DNA of 64,000 nucleotides, from the NCBI RefSeq assembly GCF_004217495.1, contig NZ_SHLC01000001.1:3348001-3412000 (forward strand). Direction: 5' to 3'. The stretch is from Microterricola gilva. GTDB lineage: Bacteria > Actinomycetota > Actinomycetes > Actinomycetales > Microbacteriaceae. The position numbers and the translations under genes were made by a program. The notes beneath the pieces are model-generated. The model was not told the origin of the DNA, did no database searches, and saw only the letters and a program-made list of their open reading frames with translations. Below, piece after piece: positions 40,741 to 49,311 of the stretch; positions within the stretch are counted from its first letter, which is position 1, and every line of letters begins with the position of its first letter.

Positions 40741-42282
40741 GTGACCATCGCCACCCCTCCCATCGTCCAGACCAGCGCGGGAGCCGTACGCGGCTTCTGG
40801 CGTGAAGCCCCGGATGCCGCAGGCTCCCCCTCAGCGGCATTCCTCGGCATCCCGTTCGCCGAGCCGCCGATCGGCGAGCACCGCTTCGCGGCTCCGGTCC
40901 CGCACGGGGCATGGGAGGGGGTGCGCGATGCCGTCGAGTTCGGTGCCACCCCGCACCGCGAGGTCATCGGCGAGATGACCATGATCCCCGAGCCCGCCTT
41001 TCCCGGTGAGTCGACTCTCAACGTCAACGTCTTCACGCCGACGCCAGGCGAGGCCTCGGCCCTGCCCGTGCTCGTCTACATCCACGGCGGCGGCTACGTG
41101 TCCGGCTCGCCGTCGAGCCCCTGGTACGACGGCGCCCCGTTCAACCGCGACGGCGTCGTGCTGGTCTCGGTCTCCTACCGCCTCGGCTTCCACGGCTTCG
41201 GCTTCATCGAGGACGCCCCGCTCAACCGCGGCGTGCTCGACTGGATGCTCGCCCTCGAGTGGGTGCAGCAGAACATCGCCGAATTCGGTGGCGACCCGGC
41301 CCGCGTGACGATCGTCGGGCAGTCGGCCGGCGGTGGGGCAGTGCTCACCCTGCTCGGCATCCCGAGCGCGCAGCACCTCTTCCAGAGTGTGTACTCGATC
41401 TCCGGCGTGCCGACCGCGACGACACTCGATGCGGCGGAGGCCGCGGGGCGCCGGCTCGCCGAGCTCGGCGGCGTCGCACCGACACGGGCCGGACTCGGCA
41501 CCCTGACGGAGCAGCGCGTGCTCGAACTGCAGGCTCAGATCTCCTCGGTGAGCATGGGCGGCGGTGACGAGGAGGCAGACCCCATCGCCGGCCTGGTCGC
41601 CCTTGCCGGTGACGGCCTCGTGCTCGGCCCCGTCGTCGACGGCGAGCTGATCCCGCTGCCGAGCCGCGAGGCATACGCCGCCGGCATCGGCTCTGACAAG
41701 GCCGTGATCCTCGGTGCAACCGACCAGGAGTTCAACATGGTGCTCGCCGGCGCCCAGGATGCGCTGGCCGCAGTGCCTGCCGCCGCGCTGCTCGGTCGAC
41801 TGCAGAGCTCAGAGGAGATCGTCGCGGGCTACCTCGCCGCGCACGAGGGCCTCGGCACAGCCGACCTCGTCGGGCAGTACCTCACGGACTTCATGTTCCG
41901 CGCGCCCTCCGTCGCCATCGCCGAGGCACGCGCCTCCTTCGCCGAGGGCAGCGACGCGGCGGCCGGCACCTGGATCTACCGCTTCGCGTGGTCGTCCCCG
42001 ACCATCGGATCCGCCTGCCACTGCCTCGACGTGCCGTTCTTCTTCGACCAGCTCGGCGCCGAACGGGTCGTGAACATCGCCGGAGCCGAGCCGTCCCAGA
42101 AGCTCGCCGACGAGGTGCACGGCGGGGCGCTGGCCCTGATCACCGCCGGCGCGGCCGACTGGCCGGCGTGGAACAACGTCGACCGCGAGGCCCGCGTCTA
42201 CGACGTGCCGGAGTCGTCGGTGCAGGCCGACGCCTTCGCCGATGTGCGCATGCTGCTCCCGCAGCCGGCACCGGCGCTCTAG
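40741..42282 (+). CDS. Type-B carboxylesterase (first of two)
   Basis: Serine esterase of the carboxylesterase/para-nitrobenzyl esterase family, 513 aa, with no signal peptide. The family opening is FLGIPFAEPPIGEHRFAAP. The oxyanion loop is HGGG (115-118), the nucleophile is Ser195 in GQSAGGG, and the late histidine is in CHCLDVPFFFD. The start is a GTG with AGGAGAA 6 nt upstream, in one operon with the transporter. It is a close paralog of the next gene, with the same length and the same motifs. It would remove acyl groups from an imported compound. Confidence 0.85.
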   Translation: MTIATPPIVQTSAGAVRGFWREAPDAAGSPSAAFLGIPFAEPPIGEHRFAAPVPHGAWEGVRDAVEFGATPHREVIGEMTMIPEPAFPGESTLNVNVFTPTPGEASALPVLVYIHGGGYVSGSPSSPWYDGAPFNRDGVVLVSVSYRLGFHGFGFIEDAPLNRGVLDWMLALEWVQQNIAEFGGDPARVTIVGQSAGGGAVLTLLGIPSAQHLFQSVYSISGVPTATTLDAAEAAGRRLAELGGVAPTRAGLGTLTEQRVLELQAQISSVSMGGGDEEADPIAGLVALAGDGLVLGPVVDGELIPLPSREAYAAGIGSDKAVILGATDQEFNMVLAGAQDALAAVPAAALLGRLQSSEEIVAGYLAAHEGLGTADLVGQYLTDFMFRAPSVAIAEARASFAEGSDAAAGTWIYRFAWSSPTIGSACHCLDVPFFFDQLGAERVVNIAGAEPSQKLADEVHGGALALITAGAADWPAWNNVDREARVYDVPESSVQADAFADVRMLLPQPAPAL

Positions 42283-42301
42283 CCACACCGACACCAGAAC
42301 C

Positions 42302-42356
42302 GCAGGAGGAGAGCATCGCCGGGCCGATCAGTGCTCTGCGGTGGCTCTCCTCCCGC
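42302..42356. terminator. Hairpin between the two esterase genes
   Basis: GCAGGAGGAGAGC (42302-42314) pairs with GCTCTCCTCCCGC (42344-42356) with one mismatch, and ATTT follows. The whole unit is similar to the terminator at 50571-50633, so it could attenuate expression of the second esterase. Confidence 0.65.
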
Positions 42357-42396
42357 ATTTCCGGCACACTTCACTGAACGAGCTAAGGACTTCACC

Positions 42397-43920
42397 ATGA
42401 GCCTCCCCATCGAACTCGACACGAGCGTCGCCCCCGAGGTGCGCACGACGGCCGGCGTGGTGCGTGGGCGCTGGCGCCCGACATCCGGCGCGGCATCCGC
42501 CGCCTTCCTCGGCATTCCCTTCGCCGAGGCGCCGGTCGGCGCGCTGCGCTTCGCCGCCCCGATTCCGCACGCACCGTGGGAGGGCGTCCGTGACGCCCTC
42601 GAGTTCGGCGCGACCCCGCAGCGCGAGACGCTGTCAGAGATCACGCTGATTCCGGAGCCCTCGATCCCCGGTGCGTCGACGTTGAACGTCAACGTGTTCA
42701 CGCCGACTCCGGGTGGCGACGCCGCCCTGCCGGTGCTCGTGTACATCCACGGCGGCGGTTTCACCGCAGGCTCCCCCGCGAGCCCCTGGTACGACGGGGC
42801 GTCGTTCAACCGCGACGGCGTCGTCACGGTGTCGATCTCGTACCGACTCGGCTTCGACGGCTTCGGCCTGATCGACGGCGCACCGGACAACCGCGGCGTG
42901 CTGGACTGGCTGCTCGCCCTGGAGTGGGTGCAGCAGAACATCGGCGCGTTCGGCGGCGATGCGTCCCGCGTGACGATCGTCGGGCAGTCGGCCGGCGGCG
43001 GTGCCGTGCTCACTCTGCTCGGCATGAAGAGCGCCCAGCACCTCTTCCACGGCGTCTATTGCATCTCGGGCGCCGTCGGCGATGTCAGCCGCGAGCGCGC
43101 GACAACCCTCTCGCTCCGTCTGGCCGAGCTTGCCGGCGTCGAGCCGACGCGGGCCGGATTCGCCACACTCAGCGAGGAGCGCATCCTCGAGCTCCAGCAG
43201 AAGGCACAGGAGCCGGCCGACGGCCCGCTCTCCCCGATGGACGGCATCAAGGCCATCGCGACGGAGGGCATCGCCCTCGCCCCCATGGTTGACGGCGTCG
43301 TGATCACCCAGCCGACGATGGACTCGATCCGCCAGGGTGTCGGCGCAGACAAGCCGCTCGTGCTCGGCGCGACCGACGACGAGTTCTCGATGGCCCTCGA
43401 CGAGGCCAAGGGCAAGCTGCGCTTCGTGCCGAAGGGCCTGCTGCTCGGCAAGGCCGGGCTGAGTAAGCCCGTGCGCAAGGCCTACCTCGCCGCGAACCCT
43501 GATGTCGCGAAGCGTGGCACAGCCGCGACCTTCGGCCGCTACCTGACCGACATCCTGTTCCGCAGCTTCATCCTGCGTCTCGTGGCCGCGCGTGAGGCCG
43601 GCGCCGCTCAGGCCGAGCTCGGCCGCACCTGGGTGTACCGCTTCTCGTGGGAGTCGCCCACCTACCACTACGCCATGCACTGCATCGACGTGCCGTTCTT
43701 CTTCGACTGCCTCGGCAGCGAGAAGATCGCCGCCATCGCCGGGGACAACCCGCCGCAAATCCTGGCCGATGAGGTGCACGCCGAGGCGGTCGCATTCGTG
43801 ACCACCGGTGACCCGGGTTGGCCGGCATACAGCGGACCGACCGGATTCACGCGGGTCTTCGATGTGCCGTCATCCGTGATCCCCGACGGCTACGCGAACG
43901 TGCGTCCGCTGCTCGGCTGA
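42397..43920 (+). CDS. Type-B carboxylesterase (second of two)
   Basis: Paralog of the preceding esterase, 507 aa. Shared segments include SAAFLGIPFAEAPVG, LNVNVFTPTPGG, PVLVYIHGGGFTAGSP, the elbow VGQSAGGGAVLTLLG with Ser198, and HCIDVPFFFDCLG. The ATG has AAGGAC 8 nt upstream; a longer frame back to 42331 has no such signal. A hairpin lies between the two genes. The pair probably arose by tandem duplication. Divergence in the middle region (residues about 230-400) suggests different acyl substrates. Confidence 0.85.
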   Translation: MSLPIELDTSVAPEVRTTAGVVRGRWRPTSGAASAAFLGIPFAEAPVGALRFAAPIPHAPWEGVRDALEFGATPQRETLSEITLIPEPSIPGASTLNVNVFTPTPGGDAALPVLVYIHGGGFTAGSPASPWYDGASFNRDGVVTVSISYRLGFDGFGLIDGAPDNRGVLDWLLALEWVQQNIGAFGGDASRVTIVGQSAGGGAVLTLLGMKSAQHLFHGVYCISGAVGDVSRERATTLSLRLAELAGVEPTRAGFATLSEERILELQQKAQEPADGPLSPMDGIKAIATEGIALAPMVDGVVITQPTMDSIRQGVGADKPLVLGATDDEFSMALDEAKGKLRFVPKGLLLGKAGLSKPVRKAYLAANPDVAKRGTAATFGRYLTDILFRSFILRLVAAREAGAAQAELGRTWVYRFSWESPTYHYAMHCIDVPFFFDCLGSEKIAAIAGDNPPQILADEVHAEAVAFVTTGDPGWPAYSGPTGFTRVFDVPSSVIPDGYANVRPLLG

Positions 43921-44047
43921 TCCCTCAAGAACCTCGGCTGAGCGGCGCCCTACACGTCCGCTCAGCCGAGCCACCACAATCTCACACGCAGCCGTGACCG
44001 CGCAAAGGTGAACGTACCCCCAGCCAGGGGCATGCCAAGCTGGAGGC

Positions 44048-44659
44048 ATGTTCGTCAAGATCTGTGGGCTCAGTGAGCCCGTCACCCTGGCCGCCGCCCT
44101 CGAGGCCGGTGCGGATGCCGTCGGCTTCGTGTTCGCGGCCGGCAGCCCGCGCACGGTCGACGCGGCCACGGTGCGCGAGCTCGTGCAAGCGGTTCCCGCC
44201 TCCGTGCACACGGTCGGCGTCTTCCGCGGGCAGCCATTCGACGAGGTCGTCGAGACGGCGCGTGCCGCCGGCGTCAGCACCGTGCAGCTGCACGGCGGTG
44301 AGCCGGTGAGTGAACTCGATCGACTCCGCGAGGAGGGCTTCGACACCATCCGGGCCCTCTCCCTCGACGAGTACCTGAGCGCCCTCGCGACCGACCCGAG
44401 CGGCCTCCGTCGGCATCGCCTGCTCATCGACGCGCCGACCCCCGGCGCCGGCGAACCCTTCGACACCGGCGCGCTCCTCGCCGATCCACCGCATGGCCAG
44501 TGGCTCCTCGCCGGCGGCCTGCACCCTGGCAACGTTGGGCGGCTGATCGCCGAGGCCGGTCCAGGCGGTGTCGACGTCTCGAGCGGTGTCGAGAGCAGCC
44601 GCGGCGTCAAGGACGCCGCGCTGATCACCGCCTTCCTCGCGGCTGCCCGCGCCGCCTGA
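44048..44659 (+). CDS. trpF: Phosphoribosylanthranilate isomerase
   Basis: Third specific step of tryptophan synthesis, 203 aa. The start MFVKICGLSE has the catalytic Cys6. VDAATVRELVQAVP and VQLHGGEP follow the usual order. The phosphate-binding end is LAGGLHPGNV and VDVSSGVESSRGVKD. No other trp gene is nearby. Many actinobacteria have no trpF because PriA performs this step, so a separate copy is worth noting. GGAGG lies only 1 nt before the ATG, too close to act in the usual way. Confidence 0.85.
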   Translation: MFVKICGLSEPVTLAAALEAGADAVGFVFAAGSPRTVDAATVRELVQAVPASVHTVGVFRGQPFDEVVETARAAGVSTVQLHGGEPVSELDRLREEGFDTIRALSLDEYLSALATDPSGLRRHRLLIDAPTPGAGEPFDTGALLADPPHGQWLLAGGLHPGNVGRLIAEAGPGGVDVSSGVESSRGVKDAALITAFLAAARAA

Positions 44660-44701
44660 CGGCCGGCGCCGCGTAGGCCGCACCGCGACGGCCCACTTAA
44701 C

Positions 44702-44737
44702 GTGCAGCGGCCCGGTGAATTCACCGGGCCGCTGCAC
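44702..44737. terminator. Perfect 36-bp palindrome with GAATTC centre (copy 2)
   Basis: Perfect dyad centred between 44719 and 44720, followed by TTTT. It has the same 22-bp core as 20337-20358. The outer parts are also related: GACGGCCC on the left and AGCGGGCCGCG on the right. It again lies between convergent genes (trpF and the peptide transporter). Confidence 0.65.
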
Positions 44738-44769
44738 TTTTAGCGGGCCGCGCCCGCCACGCGAATGGG

Positions 44770-46269
44770 TCAGCGCACGCCGGCCATCAGCTTCAGCACC
44801 GGCTTCGTGAACAGTGCGAGGATCCCGCCGAGCACGATCGCGATGCCACCGAGGATGCCGAAGTAGGCGACCTCGTTCTCGCTCGAGTACAGCCCGGCCA
44901 GCTGGCCGGAGATGGCCGTCCCGAGCGCGACGGAGAGGAAGAACAGCGCAACCATCTGGGTCGTGAACGCCTGCGGGGCGAGCTTGGTCGCCACCGAGAG
45001 GCCGACGGGCGAGAGCAGCAGCTCGGCGATGGTGAACACGAGCAGGATGCCGATGATCGCCAGCAGCGGCGTGCTGTTGGCCGCACCGCCGGCGAACGGC
45101 AGGAACAGCAGGAAGCCGACACCCATGATCGCGGTGCCGAGCGCGAACTTGACCGGAGTCGACGGTTGGCGGGTGCCGAGCTTGGTCCAGATGGCGGCGA
45201 AGACGCCGGAGAGCACGATGATGAAGATCGGGTTGATCGACTGCACCCAGGAGATCGGCATCACCCAGCCGAAGAGGTCGCGGTTGAGCTGCTTGTCTGA
45301 GTAGATCGTGAGCACGGTGAACTGCTGCTGGTACAGCGACCAGAAGGCGACGCTCGCGATGAACAGCGGGATGAAGCCGAAGACACGCGAGCGCTCCGTG
45401 GCCGAGACCTTCTTGCTGGAGAGGATGACCGTGAAGTAGGCGATCGCCGCCACCACCGTGAGCATGATCACGATCAGGGCCAGATTCTCGGCCCGGATGA
45501 CGCCGAGCAGCACGAGGGCGAGCACGAGCAGCACCGCGGCGACCGCGACGCCGATGACGAGCGGTCGGCGCTCACGGGGCAGCGGGTTCGGCACATCGTG
45601 TGCACTGGCAGGCAGACGCTTGCGACCGAACGCGTACTGGGTCAGGCCAATGGCCATGCCGACGGCCGCGAGGGCGAAACCCCAGTGGAAGCCCAGCGTG
45701 CTCTGCAGCAGGCCCGTGAGGATCGGGCCGAGGAACGCGCCGAGGTTGATGCCGAGGTAGAAGATCGAGAACCCGGCGTCGCGCCGCGGGTCACCGGGCG
45801 AGTAGAGCGTGCCGACTACGCTCGTGGCGTTCGCCTTGAGCCCGCCTGACCCGATCGCAACCATGATGAGGCCGACGATCACCCCGCTGAAGCCGGGCAG
45901 CAGAGCGAGGGCGAGGTGGCCGCACATGATCACGATCGCGCTGACGAAGAGCACGCGCTCCGAGCCGAGGACGCGGTCGGCCAGCCAGGCACCGAGGATG
46001 GTCGAGAGGTAGACGGCGCCGCCGTAGGCGCCGACGATGCCGGCGGCGGTGGCCTGCGGCATCCCGAGCCCGCCGTCGCTGACGGCGAAGTACAGGTAGA
46101 TCAGCAGGATGCCCTGCATGCCGTAGAAGCTGAACCGCTCCCACATCTCCACGCCGAACACCGTCGCCAGAGGGCGGGGTTGGCCGAAGAAGCTGTGATC
46201 TGCGGCCGCCGCGGCCGCAGCCTCCGAGGTCGATGCGGGTGTTGCGATGCCCTCAGGCTCGGTACTCAT
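44770..46269 (-). CDS. POT-family di-/tripeptide:proton symporter
   Basis: Peptide transporter of the PTR2/POT family, 499 aa, with about 14 hydrophobic segments. The proton-coupling signature ExxER is in VEMWERFSFYGMQG near residue 42. ADRVLGSERVLFVSAIV and the PTR2 motif region FSIFYLGINLGAFLGPILTG are present, as is ELLLSPVGLSVATKLAP late in the protein. The N-terminus is an Ala-rich cytoplasmic stretch. It may be leaderless (CACACT at 46276-46281, a 6-nt gap, ATG). It lies downstream of the arginine operon but is separated from it by strong hairpins. Confidence 0.85.
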   Translation of the reverse strand: MSTEPEGIATPASTSEAAAAAAADHSFFGQPRPLATVFGVEMWERFSFYGMQGILLIYLYFAVSDGGLGMPQATAAGIVGAYGGAVYLSTILGAWLADRVLGSERVLFVSAIVIMCGHLALALLPGFSGVIVGLIMVAIGSGGLKANATSVVGTLYSPGDPRRDAGFSIFYLGINLGAFLGPILTGLLQSTLGFHWGFALAAVGMAIGLTQYAFGRKRLPASAHDVPNPLPRERRPLVIGVAVAAVLLVLALVLLGVIRAENLALIVIMLTVVAAIAYFTVILSSKKVSATERSRVFGFIPLFIASVAFWSLYQQQFTVLTIYSDKQLNRDLFGWVMPISWVQSINPIFIIVLSGVFAAIWTKLGTRQPSTPVKFALGTAIMGVGFLLFLPFAGGAANSTPLLAIIGILLVFTIAELLLSPVGLSVATKLAPQAFTTQMVALFFLSVALGTAISGQLAGLYSSENEVAYFGILGGIAIVLGGILALFTKPVLKLMAGVR

Positions 46270-46338
46270 GTCTTAAGTGTGACACCCGAGGGCTGGCGCG
46301 GCACTATCTGGGCGTGATCGCGCCGCGTTGATCTGCGT

Positions 46339-46432
46339 TCTGCGCCACGTTCCGCGCTGCGCGCCACGTGATGTGGCGCACAGTGCTGCACGTGGCGCAG
46401 AGCGCGCTCCCGGCACGCAGTTGGGAGCGCGC
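46339..46432. terminator. Nested and tandem hairpins after rocD
   Basis: TCTGCGCCACGT (46339-46350) pairs with 46390-46401 and encloses GCGCCAC/GTGGCGC (46361-46367, 46373-46379). Next to it GCGCGCTCCC (46402-46411) pairs with GGGAGCGCGC (46423-46432). On the minus strand this is a strong terminator for the rocD operon. Confidence 0.65.
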
Positions 46433-46441
46433 GGACGATGT

Positions 46442-47677
46442 CTAGCCGGCGAGCTCCGTCAGCACGGCGCGCAGCTGCTCGACGGCCCAGTCCAGATCGG
46501 CGGCCTCGACCACGATCGGCGGGGCGAGGCGGATGGTGGATCCGTGCGTGTCCTTGGCGAGCACGCCGCGCTCCATCAGCGCCTCGCAGACGGCACGGCC
46601 GCTGGCCAGCTCCGGGTCGATGTCGATGCCGGCCCAGAGCCCTGCGCCGCGCACCGCGACGACACCGTGTCCGATGAGCGCGGCGAGGTCGGCACGCAGC
46701 CGCTCGCCGAGGACGCGGGCGCGCTCCTGCATCTCGCCGGTCGCGAGCATGCGGACCACGGCGAGGCCGATGGCCGCGGCCAAGGGGTTGCCGCCGAAGG
46801 TCGAGCCGTGCTGGCCCGGCTGGATCACGCCGAGGATGTCGCTGTTGCCGACGACCGCAGAGACGGGAACGATGCCGCCGCCGAGCGCCTTGCCGAGCAG
46901 GTACAGATCGGGGACGACGCCGACCAGGCCGCAGGCGAAGGTCGCACCGGTTCGGCCGAGGCCGGACTGGATCTCGTCGGCGATGAACAGCACGTTGTGG
47001 CGACTGGTGATCTCGCGCACGGCCGGCAGGAAGTCGGCGGGAGGCACGACGATGCCGGACTCGCCCTGAATCGGTTCAATCAGCACGGCGACGGTGTTCT
47101 CGTCGATCGCCGCCTCGATCGCCGCGGCGTCGCCGTACGGCACGGAGCGGAAGCCGGGCGTGAACGGACCGAAGTCGGCGCGGGCGTCCTCGTCATCGCT
47201 GAAGCTGATGATCGTGGTGGTTCGGCCGTGGAAGTTGCCGGCCATCACGATGATGTTGGCGGCATCCGGCGCGACGCCCTTGACCCGGTAGCCCCAGGCG
47301 CGGGCCACCTTGATGCCGGACTCGACGGCCTCTGCGCCCGTGTTCATCGGCAGGACCATGTCCTTGCCCGCGAGCGTCGCGAGCTCGGTGACGAACGGAC
47401 CGAGCTGGTCGTTGTGGAACGCACGGCTGGTGAGCGTGATGCGTCCGAGCTGGGCGCGGGCGGCGTCGAGCAGCACGGGGTTGGAGTGGCCGAAGTTGAC
47501 GGCCGAGTATGCGGCGAGGCAGTCGAGGTAGCGACGGCCGTCGACGTCGGTGACCCATGCACCGTCACCGGATGCCACCACGACGGGCAGCGGGTGGTAG
47601 TTGTGTGCGGCGTGCTCTTCTTCAAGCACGATGGCCGCGAACTGACGCGGGGTCGTTGAGGTGGTTGAGAGGGTCAT
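46442..47677 (-). CDS. rocD: Ornithine aminotransferase
   Basis: PLP enzyme that converts ornithine and 2-oxoglutarate to glutamate semialdehyde and glutamate, 411 aa. Class III features are complete: LDCLAAYSAVNFGHSNP, PMNTGAEAVESGIKVAR, NFHGRTTTIISFS, LFIADEIQSGLGRTG with the cofactor Asp, and LLGKALGGGIVPVSAVV with the PLP lysine. The ATG overlaps the stop of the upstream ddaH-like gene (ATGA), so the two are coupled. The product is the substrate of the second PutA domain encoded nearby. Confidence 0.9.
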   Translation of the reverse strand: MTLSTTSTTPRQFAAIVLEEEHAAHNYHPLPVVVASGDGAWVTDVDGRRYLDCLAAYSAVNFGHSNPVLLDAARAQLGRITLTSRAFHNDQLGPFVTELATLAGKDMVLPMNTGAEAVESGIKVARAWGYRVKGVAPDAANIIVMAGNFHGRTTTIISFSDDEDARADFGPFTPGFRSVPYGDAAAIEAAIDENTVAVLIEPIQGESGIVVPPADFLPAVREITSRHNVLFIADEIQSGLGRTGATFACGLVGVVPDLYLLGKALGGGIVPVSAVVGNSDILGVIQPGQHGSTFGGNPLAAAIGLAVVRMLATGEMQERARVLGERLRADLAALIGHGVVAVRGAGLWAGIDIDPELASGRAVCEALMERGVLAKDTHGSTIRLAPPIVVEAADLDWAVEQLRAVLTELAG

Positions 47678-48564
47678 CGGCGCAGCTCCAGGGTGCAGCA
47701 CTTGACGCCGCCGCCGCCGAGCAGGAGCTCGGAGAGGTCGACGCCAATGGGGTTGTAGCCGTGCTCGATCAGCTGGCGCTCGAAGTCCTTGGCGCGGCTG
47801 GCGATCACGACGTTGAGGCCGTCACTGTACGAGTTGAGGCCGAGGATGGCGGCATCCGTCTCGTTGACGATGATGGCGTCGGGGTACCGCTCCTGCAGAA
47901 TCGCGAGGCTCGGTGCGTCGAAGGCGCTCGGCAGGTAGGCGATGTGCTCCTGGCCCGGCGTGCTGTCGAGCACGGCGAGCGCGGTGTCGAGGTGGTAGAA
48001 GCTCGGGTTGATCAGGGTGAGGGTGATGACCTCACGGTTGTAGACGCGGCCGAGCTCCTGGTGCGAGCGGGAGTCGCTGCGGAAGCCGGTTCCGGCCAGG
48101 ATCGTGTCGCCGACGAGCAGGAAGTCGCCCTCGCCCTCGTTGATCTCCTCCGGCACGGCGACGGTGAAGCCGTTGTCGCCGAACCACTTCATGTACGCGG
48201 GGCCCTCCGGCTGGCGCTCGGGGTGGGTGAAGCTGGCACCGTATGCGATGCCGTCGATCACCATTCCGCCGTTGGCCGCGTAGACCATGTCCGGCAGCCC
48301 CTCGATGGGGTCGATCAGCTTCACGTCGAAGCCGAGGCTGATGTAGACGTCGTAGAGCGTCTGCCACTGCCGCACGGCGAGGCTGGTGTCGGTCGGCAGC
48401 GCCGGATCCATCCACGGGTTGATGCGGTAGACGACGGTGAAGTGCTCCGGCTTGCACATCAGCACGGAGCGGGCGATGGCCTTGCGCTGCCTGGCCTCCG
48501 CCTTCGTGGCCGGCTGGCCGGCCGGCTGGCCGGTCTGGATTTCTGGGGTGGTTGTACTGGGCAC
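47674..48564 (-). CDS. ddaH: Dimethylarginine dimethylaminohydrolase-like amidinotransferase-fold enzyme
   Basis: Guanidino-group-modifying enzyme, 296 aa. Active-site pieces are DMVYAANGGMV, EGDFLLVGDTILAG, SFYHLDTALAVL with the His, and the C-terminal Cys in GGGGVKCCTLEL. The same fold includes dimethylargininase (yielding citrulline) and arginine dihydrolase (ArgZ-type, yielding ornithine and ammonia). Coupling to ornithine aminotransferase favours a role that supplies ornithine, but I cannot decide from sequence alone. The GTG start has AAGGAGG 5 nt upstream. It is divergent from an Lrp-type gene, its likely regulator. Confidence 0.8.
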   Translation of the reverse strand: MPSTTTPEIQTGQPAGQPATKAEARQRKAIARSVLMCKPEHFTVVYRINPWMDPALPTDTSLAVRQWQTLYDVYISLGFDVKLIDPIEGLPDMVYAANGGMVIDGIAYGASFTHPERQPEGPAYMKWFGDNGFTVAVPEEINEGEGDFLLVGDTILAGTGFRSDSRSHQELGRVYNREVITLTLINPSFYHLDTALAVLDSTPGQEHIAYLPSAFDAPSLAILQERYPDAIIVNETDAAILGLNSYSDGLNVVIASRAKDFERQLIEHGYNPIGVDLSELLLGGGGVKCCTLELRR

Positions 48565-48803
48565 GAGAGCCTCCTTGGTCAACGATGGAGTGGTCCCACG
48601 GCTCACCAAACGGCCGCCGCGAGGTCACACTGTCTTGCAGATGGCGGACCAGGTCGCTCGTTGAGCCTGAGGCGGTCGGTCATTGACCACTTCAGACGCC
48701 ACCCTCAGTTTCACACGGCGTGAAGCTGCGATACTCGCCGACCCGCGCTGAAATTCGGCGTTCTCACCGGGGCTAACGCAAGGAAACGGCGTAGACTCGG
48801 AAC

Positions 48804-49241
48804 ATGGACAATCTGGATCGCGGCATTCTCGACCTCCTCCGCCAGAACGCCCGCGCGGGCTATGGCGACATCGGCTCGGTCGTCGGCCTCTCGGCGTCCG
48901 CCGTGAAGCGCCGCGTCGACCGGCTGGTCGCCGACGGCACGATTCGCGGCTTCACCATCCAGGTCGATCCGGCCGTCGATGGCATGAGCACCGAGGCGTA
49001 CGTCGAGCTGTTCTGCCGGGGCACCGTCGCCCCCGACGAGCTGCGCCGCATCCTCTCGGCCGTGCCGGAGGTGGTGGATGCCGGCACCGTCACGGGCAGC
49101 GCCGACGCCATCGTGCACCTGCGCTCCCGCGACATCCCGAGCCTCGAGGACGCACTCGAGCGCCTGCGCATCGCCCCCAACGTCGACCACACCCGCAGCG
49201 CGATCGTGCTCTCACGCCTCGTGCAGCGCGGCAGCGACTGA
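48804..49241 (+). CDS. Lrp/AsnC-family regulator
   Basis: Amino-acid-responsive regulator, 145 aa. The helix-turn-helix (DRGILDLLRQNARAGYGDIG, SVVGLSASAVKRRVDRLVAD) is joined to a RAM effector domain (AYVELFCRGTVAPDELRRIL, VVDAGTVTGSADAIVHLRSR). It is clearly leaderless: TAGACT at 48792-48797, CGGAAC, ATG. It is divergent from the ddaH-like/rocD operon across 239 bp. Control of that operon by arginine or ornithine is the likely role. Confidence 0.85.
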   Translation: MDNLDRGILDLLRQNARAGYGDIGSVVGLSASAVKRRVDRLVADGTIRGFTIQVDPAVDGMSTEAYVELFCRGTVAPDELRRILSAVPEVVDAGTVTGSADAIVHLRSRDIPSLEDALERLRIAPNVDHTRSAIVLSRLVQRGSD

Positions 49242-49246
49242 GCTGA

Positions 49247-49292
49247 TTTCGACAAGCTCACTCGACGGGGTGGTTGGTTGAGCCTGCCGAAA
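49247..49292. repeat. TTTCGACAAGCTCA repeat, inverted pair
   Basis: TTTCGACAAGCTCA at 49247-49260 and GGTTGAGCCTGCCGAAA at 49276-49292 form an imperfect inverted pair between the convergent Lrp and FetB-like genes. It is the same repeat type as 4796-4848 and 28711-28746. Confidence 0.5.
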
Positions 49293-49311
49293 CGTGACAA
49301 CGGGGTTCAGC

